Shown here: one piece after another, positions 4,670 to 8,220 of the stretch
How the letters are laid out: each line of letters opens with the position of its first letter
How positions within the stretch are numbered: the first letter of the stretch is position 1
DNA from: an uncultured Oscillospiraceae bacterium
GTDB taxonomy: Bacteria > Bacillota > Clostridia > Oscillospirales > Oscillospiraceae
Reading direction: 5' to 3'
Length of the DNA: 8,220 bases
NCBI GenBank assembly: GCA_900769835.1
Contig: CAAGIE010000170.1
Location: 1 to 8,220, forward strand
Notes under the pieces: generated by a model
The model's input: only the letters and a program-made list of their open reading frames with translations
What the model was told of the DNA's origin: nothing
The model's database searches: none
Position numbers and translations under genes: made by a program

Positions 4670-5506
4670 TCAGGTATTTTCTTCTTTTGGTGTTTTCATC
4701 AGGTAACGGTTCAATACGCCGCCGTAGAAAACGATGGAAATGCAGAAGTACAACCACAACATACTCAGCGCCACGGCATAGACAGATCCGTAGATGTTGG
4801 CATATCTGGGAAAATACATCACGTAGCGGGAATAGAGATGGGAAAAGATCAGCCAACCCAGCGCGGAGAATACTGCGCCGGGGAAGCAATCCTTCAGTCG
4901 GTTTTTCTTGTTGGGCAGGACTGCGTAGATGGCCATAAAGAGCATGATCTGGATGCCCAGCAAAACGATCAGCCGCAGGTCCAGGATGCGGGAGAGGGGA
5001 GAGAGCAAGTATCCCCGGGTTTGCAGATATTGCAGGATTCCGGTGCTGAACACGTATAATATCAGGGTCAGCAGCAGAACCAGCAGCAGGCCGATGGTGT
5101 AGAGCATACAAATGCCCCGCTTGTGCAGGTATCTGCGATTTTCGTGGGTTCCGTAGATCACATTCAGTCCCGTAAGCAAACTGTGAACACCGCGGCCCGC
5201 AGACCAAAGTGCAGTGACCGCAGAAATGGAGATCACTGTACCGGAGGTGTTCTGGTAGGCGCTGAGAATGATTCGCTTGATAAAGGGGAGCAGCGCCTCC
5301 GGGACCAAATCGGTGATGGCTTCGGTCAGGGTGTCCACCGAAATGCCGGTGTAACGTAAAAGACCTAAAAACAGCACCATCAGGGGGAAAATCGACAAAA
5401 TAATGAAAAAAGTGGCATGGGCCGCATAGACGCGGATCTGCAGATCGGATATACGGCGGACGATGGCAGTCCACTTTTTCATACGCTCGTATAATTTAGA
5501 TAACAT
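4670..5506 (-). CDS. yihY: YihY/BrkB (virulence factor BrkB) family inner-membrane protein
   Basis: This 278-residue integral membrane protein belongs to the YihY/BrkB family, whose true function is unsettled; the old RNase BN label was a misassignment. About six hydrophobic segments are visible, near residues 27-50, 80-105, 130-155, 172-195, 205-225 and 237-262. Family-typical blocks are YAAHATFFIILSIFPLMVLF (first segment), ALWSAGRGVHSLLTGLNVIYG, FPGAVFSALGWLIFSHLYS and IYGSVYAVALSMLWLY. Charged N- and C-termini (the latter MKTPKEENT) are probably cytoplasmic. The ATG at 5506 is chosen over the in-frame GTG at 5515 because GGAGG lies 10 nt before the ATG but only 1 nt before the GTG. It is separated from the yloV gene by a terminator and probably heads the transcript of the DUF5685 and J-protein genes. 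Confidence 0.9.
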   Translation of the reverse strand: MLSKLYERMKKWTAIVRRISDLQIRVYAAHATFFIILSIFPLMVLFLGLLRYTGISVDTLTEAITDLVPEALLPFIKRIILSAYQNTSGTVISISAVTALWSAGRGVHSLLTGLNVIYGTHENRRYLHKRGICMLYTIGLLLVLLLTLILYVFSTGILQYLQTRGYLLSPLSRILDLRLIVLLGIQIMLFMAIYAVLPNKKNRLKDCFPGAVFSALGWLIFSHLYSRYVMYFPRYANIYGSVYAVALSMLWLYFCISIVFYGGVLNRYLMKTPKEENT

Positions 5507-5516
5507 GAACTGCACA

Positions 5517-5521
5517 CCTCC
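5517..5521 (-). promoter_or_regulatory. Ribosome binding site deciding the BrkB start
   Basis: GGAGG on the minus strand lies 10 nt before ATG 5506. The in-frame GTG at 5515 begins 1 nt after it and is too close to be used. Confidence 0.7.
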
Positions 5522-5528
5522 AGCACTG

Positions 5529-5534
5529 AGTATA
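5529..5534 (-). promoter_or_regulatory. Possible -10 box for the BrkB gene
   Basis: TATACT on the minus strand lies about 23 bp before the start codon, between the terminator of the upstream operon and the ribosome site, where a promoter is needed. The -35 at 17 bp (AATATC) is poor. A 6-bp inverted repeat, ACACGC/GCGTGT (5539-5544 and 5564-5569), flanks the would-be -35. Confidence 0.3.
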
Positions 5535-5571
5535 TGTTACACGCTTTGCGGGATATTCCACTCGCGTGTTG

Positions 5572-5603
5572 AAAAGGCCCTCTGCCGGAGCAGTGGGCCT
5601 TTT
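5572..5603 (-). terminator. Rho-independent terminator of the gpmI-yloU-yloV transcript
   Basis: AAAAGGCCC (5572-5580) pairs with GGGCCTTTT (5595-5603). After one mismatch, an inner CTGC/GCAG stem closes a CGGA loop. On the minus strand it starts 4 nt after the yloV stop codon and ends in a UUUU run. The symmetric A/T ends would allow some action on the other strand too. Confidence 0.82.
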
Positions 5604-5607
5604 AAGA

Positions 5608-7245
5608 TCATTCTGCAGAGATCAGATAGTAGTAAACCGGCTGACCGCCGTTGATCAGGTTCACATCTGCATCGGGGCAAACCTCGGTGAAGATATCCAC
5701 AGCAACCTGGGCTTCTTCCTCGGTGATGTCGGCGCCGTAGTAGATAGTCAGGTACTCCTTGCCGTCCTCGGCAACTCTCTCAGCCAAAGCCCGCAGCAGC
5801 ACAGTCACATCGGTGTTGGTGCCAAATAGGGACTTCTCGAAGATGGCCAGATAGTCGCCCTCGTGGATGTCGTAACCGTCGAAGTCGGAATTACGGGCAG
5901 CGTAGGTGATCTGCATGGTATCCACAGTGCTCAGGGACTCGGTCATCGCCTCTACATTCTCTTCTTCAGAGCCGTCGGGGTTGAAATTCAGCATAGCGGT
6001 AATGCCCTGAGGAACGGTCTTGCTGGGCAGAACCACAACGTGCTTGGGAGTCAGAGCATCCACCTGCTCAGCGGCCATAATGATGTTCTTGTTGTTGGGC
6101 AGCACGTAGACGGTTTCTGCAGGCACAGTGTTGACCGCCTCCAGAATATCCTGGGTGCTGGGGTTCATGGTCTGACCACCGGAAATGATGGCATCCACAC
6201 CCAGATTGCGGAACACATCCGCAAGGCCGTCACCGGCACAAACGGAAACCACGCCGCAGGGCTTTTCAGGCTCTGCGATCTTGGGCTCGCTGCTCTTTTC
6301 CTGCTCATCCATCACCTTTTCGGTGTGCTGCAGGCGCATATTTTCAATCTTGACGGTAATGAAAGAACCGTAGTCCATTGCTTCGTGGAGCGCCTTACCG
6401 GGGTCATTGGTGTGGACGTGGACCTTGATGATCTCGTCGTCGTCCACCAGAACCAGGCTGTCGCCCAGGCTGGAAAGGAAATCATGGAGTTTTTCGGGAT
6501 CCATATCGTTTTCACGATCAATGATAAACTCGGTGCAGTAGGTGAAGGTGATATCACCCTCGTCGAAGTCTGCAAAGGAGGCCTGCTCCCGGACTTCCAC
6601 GCCTGCCAGAGATTCAGGCACAACGATCTCTTCGCCCTGCATAGCGCTGAGCATTGCCTCCAGCACCAGCAGCCAGCCCTTACCACCTGCGTCCACCACG
6701 CCGGCCTTTTCCAGGACGGGGTTCTGCTTGGGGGTATCAGCCAGCGCACGCTGTGCGCGTTCCACGGCAGCGGCCTGAACTGCAATCAGGTCATTGTTCT
6801 CGGCGGCAACCTTCTTTGCTTTGCCTGCGCCCTTGCGGGAAACAGTGAGGATCGTGCCTTCGGCAGGCTTCATAACCGCCTTGTAAGCGGCCTGAACACC
6901 TTCGGTCAGCGCGTCTGCCCACAGAATGCCGTCGCAGTCCTTGGCACCCTTGAGCTTCTTGGAAATGCCACGGAACAACAGGGAAAGGATAACGCCACTG
7001 TTACCACGTGCGCCACGGAGCATAGCGGAAGCGGCAATGGAAGAGGCCTGCTCCAGGGAGGGGTCCTCGACCTTGCGCAGCTCCACGGCCGCAGCGTTGA
7101 TGGTCATAGACATATTAGTGCCGGTGTCACCGTCGGGGACGGGGAACACGTTCAGGTCGTTAAGCAGCTGCTTATTGATCTCGATAGAAGCTGCCGCGCT
7201 GAGTACCAGTTTTTTGAAATCAGCGCCGTTCATTTTCTGTGTCAT
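5608..7245 (-). CDS. yloV: DAK2 domain protein YloV, probable fatty acid kinase FakA
   Basis: FakA-type proteins phosphorylate fatty acids bound to a DegV-family FakB partner in the cytoplasm, feeding exogenous fatty acids into phospholipid synthesis. The 545-residue length is normal. The N-terminal DhaL-like kinase domain (about 1-200) has NVFPVPDGDTGTNM (32-45) with the Mg-ATP aspartates Asp38 and Asp40, and LRGARGNSGVILS (76-88). The middle domain has YCTEF (Cys237) and KVHVHT (His276, His278), matching the essential Cys/His positions known in S. aureus FakA. The C-terminal domain (about 330-545) has the family blocks ISGGQTMNPST and VLPNNKNIIMAAEQ. Start 7245 has GGAGG 4 nt upstream; the next ATG is too far away. 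It follows yloU after 15 nt, the usual Firmicute pair, and ends at a terminator. No FakB gene is in the window, so the kinase role is inferred from family. Confidence 0.93.
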   Translation of the reverse strand: MTQKMNGADFKKLVLSAAASIEINKQLLNDLNVFPVPDGDTGTNMSMTINAAAVELRKVEDPSLEQASSIAASAMLRGARGNSGVILSLLFRGISKKLKGAKDCDGILWADALTEGVQAAYKAVMKPAEGTILTVSRKGAGKAKKVAAENNDLIAVQAAAVERAQRALADTPKQNPVLEKAGVVDAGGKGWLLVLEAMLSAMQGEEIVVPESLAGVEVREQASFADFDEGDITFTYCTEFIIDRENDMDPEKLHDFLSSLGDSLVLVDDDEIIKVHVHTNDPGKALHEAMDYGSFITVKIENMRLQHTEKVMDEQEKSSEPKIAEPEKPCGVVSVCAGDGLADVFRNLGVDAIISGGQTMNPSTQDILEAVNTVPAETVYVLPNNKNIIMAAEQVDALTPKHVVVLPSKTVPQGITAMLNFNPDGSEEENVEAMTESLSTVDTMQITYAARNSDFDGYDIHEGDYLAIFEKSLFGTNTDVTVLLRALAERVAEDGKEYLTIYYGADITEEEAQVAVDIFTEVCPDADVNLINGGQPVYYYLISAE

Positions 7246-7260
7246 AATACCTCCAAAAAA

Positions 7261-7611
7261 TCAGACGAGCATGGAGTCCACAAAAACTCTTACGGAGCGG
7301 ACTTTGGTACCGGTGTACTTGTTGACCATGTAACGAACTTCGGAAATGATAGAAGCGCCAACGGCATTCAGGTTGACACCGCTGTTTACGATAATGTGCA
7401 GGTCAATGGTGATGGAACGATCCTCGTGGAATTCCACGTGAACGCCCTTACGCATAGATTCCTTGCGGAGCAGATGATATACGCCGTCGGAAACGGAGCG
7501 AGCGGCCATGCCCTTGACACCGAAGCAGTTGGTGGCAGCGTTGCCGGCGATGTCAGAGTAGACAATGGTGCTGACATTCACAGAACCGGTGTCGTTCATA
7601 TGTCGGATCAT
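7261..7611 (-). CDS. yloU: Asp23/Gls24 family envelope stress protein YloU
   Basis: This 116-residue protein matches the Asp23/Gls24 (alkaline shock, general stress) family and is the YloU type that precedes yloV. Family-like features are VSTIVYSDIAGNAATNCFGVKGM near the N-terminus, a central KGVHVEFHEDRSITIDLHIIVNSG beta-rich block (about 55-78) and a C-terminal VRSVRVFVDSM strand. It has no signal peptide or membrane segment. The family is thought to sit at the cytoplasmic face of the envelope, and its biochemical role is unknown. AGGAGG lies 8 nt before the ATG at 7611, a strong site. It is 46 nt from gpmI upstream and 15 nt from yloV downstream, with no terminator between, so the three are probably co-transcribed. 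Confidence 0.92.
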   Translation of the reverse strand: MIRHMNDTGSVNVSTIVYSDIAGNAATNCFGVKGMAARSVSDGVYHLLRKESMRKGVHVEFHEDRSITIDLHIIVNSGVNLNAVGASIISEVRYMVNKYTGTKVRSVRVFVDSMLV

Positions 7612-7657
7612 AAATATTACCTCCTGTGTTATGGGGGGATTCTTTCTCAGTCAGGGA

Positions 7658-8220
7658 TCAGACCAGGCTTTCTTCCCAGCAATCGGGAGCGGTCAGACCC
7701 ATCATCTTCACAACAGTGGGGGCCACATTGGCCAGACCAAAGTTGCCGTCCTTAACCGCCCAGGTCTTGTCGGTGTCGTAAATAATGAAGGGGACAGGGT
7801 TCAGGGAGTGTGCGGTACGGGGAGAGGTCTTACCCTTCTTGGTCTCGGTCATCTGATCGGCATTGCCGTGGTCAGCGGTGATGAGAACAGTGTAGCCGTA
7901 CTTGTCGGCGGCGTCCAGGATGGCCTGCACGCTGGCATCCACGCTCTCCATAGCGGTGATAACTGCGTCCATCACACCGGTGTGGCCCACCATATCGCCG
8001 TTGGGGTAGTTGCAGCGCAGGAACTGGAACTTGCCGGATGCCATAGCGGCAACCATCTTTTCGGTGATCTCCTTGGACTTCATGGCAGGTGCCTGCTCGA
8101 AGGGGATCACATCAGAGGGAACTTCTTCGTAAACTTCCAGCTCTTCGCAGACCTTACCGGAGCGGTTGCCGTTCCAGAAATAGGTCACATGGCCGTACTT
8201 CTGAGTCTCAGAGCAAGCAT
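7658..8220 (-). CDS. gpmI: 2,3-bisphosphoglycerate-independent phosphoglycerate mutase (C-terminal part)
   Basis: GpmI interconverts 3- and 2-phosphoglycerate in glycolysis using manganese and a serine phospho-intermediate. The window holds about the last 187 residues; the frame is open to the right edge and the start lies beyond it. Phosphatase-domain metal ligands are visible: Asp and His in NGDMVGHTG, Asp-His in TADHGNA, and His in RTAHSLNPVPF. The protein ends in LANVAPTVVKMMGL followed by WEESLV. The segment HVTYFWNGNRSG then VYEEVPSD differs from the FFFNGG form of E. coli and Bacillus enzymes and matches the plant/trypanosomatid-type iPGM as I remember it. The phosphoserine region is outside the window. 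It is probably the first visible gene of a gpmI-yloU-yloV transcript. Confidence 0.95.
   Translation of the reverse strand, partial: ACSETQKYGHVTYFWNGNRSGKVCEELEVYEEVPSDVIPFEQAPAMKSKEITEKMVAAMASGKFQFLRCNYPNGDMVGHTGVMDAVITAMESVDASVQAILDAADKYGYTVLITADHGNADQMTETKKGKTSPRTAHSLNPVPFIIYDTDKTWAVKDGNFGLANVAPTVVKMMGLTAPDCWEESLV

Noticed and set aside
4542..5474. A 310-codon minus-strand frame in another phase across the BrkB gene and into the DUF5685 gene
   Set aside because: Its translation is Pro/His/Arg-rich with no membrane segments. The in-phase BrkB frame has the ribosome site and family motifs.
5863..7755. A 630-codon open frame on the plus strand, antisense to yloV, yloU and part of gpmI
   Set aside because: It has no recognisable domain and no ribosome site. 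It is low-complexity His/Gly/Val-rich in the way antisense frames of GC-biased genes are. The opposite-strand genes are clearly real.

Overview
The window looks like chromosomal DNA from a low-GC-lineage Firmicute of class Clostridia, probably an Oscillospirales (Ruminococcaceae/Oscillospiraceae) gut-type bacterium. This rests on strong AGGAGG-type ribosome sites, sigma-A-like promoters, the Firmicute gene pair yloU-yloV, a DUF5685 gene next to a J-domain gene, and a GC-rich codon choice (C/G third positions) unlike Bacillus. The species assignment is inference. I saw no transposon, phage, CRISPR, tRNA or rRNA.

Layout. (1) 1-327, minus strand: N-terminal 109 residues of a MsmX/UgpC-type sugar ABC transporter ATPase, cut by the window edge. 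(2) 328-692: a 365-bp divergent regulatory region. It has a good minus-strand promoter whose -10 overlaps a plus-strand extended -10, two long-armed inverted repeats flanking that promoter pair, and a second plus-strand extended -10 close to dapA. (3) 693-3077, plus strand: a tight dapA-dapB-dapF operon with a 4-nt overlap and a 1-nt gap, ending at a near-perfect, probably bidirectional terminator (3083-3120). (4) 5506-3124, minus strand: a YihY/BrkB membrane protein, a DUF5685 protein and a J-domain/TPR-like protein with a cysteine-rich tail; the last two overlap by 8 nt. (5) 8220-5608, minus strand: the C-terminal part of iPGM (gpmI), then yloU (Asp23/Gls24) and yloV (DAK2/FakA-like), closed by a hairpin terminator at 5572-5603.

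How the genes work together. DapA, DapB and DapF are the first, second and final steps of the route from aspartate semialdehyde to meso-diaminopimelate, which supplies lysine and possibly peptidoglycan. The intermediate aminotransferase or succinylase steps are not in the window. The gpmI-yloU-yloV block joins a glycolytic enzyme to a probable fatty-acid kinase and an envelope-stress protein. The BrkB-DUF5685-J-protein block is the least understood part. The DUF5685 protein carries two aspartate-rich motifs resembling those of class I isoprenoid synthases, and its translationally coupled J-protein ends in a cysteine cluster. I consider that pair, the overlapping divergent promoters with their inverted repeats, and the plant/eukaryote-type iPGM the parts most worth a second look. 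Most of the window is otherwise ordinary housekeeping DNA.
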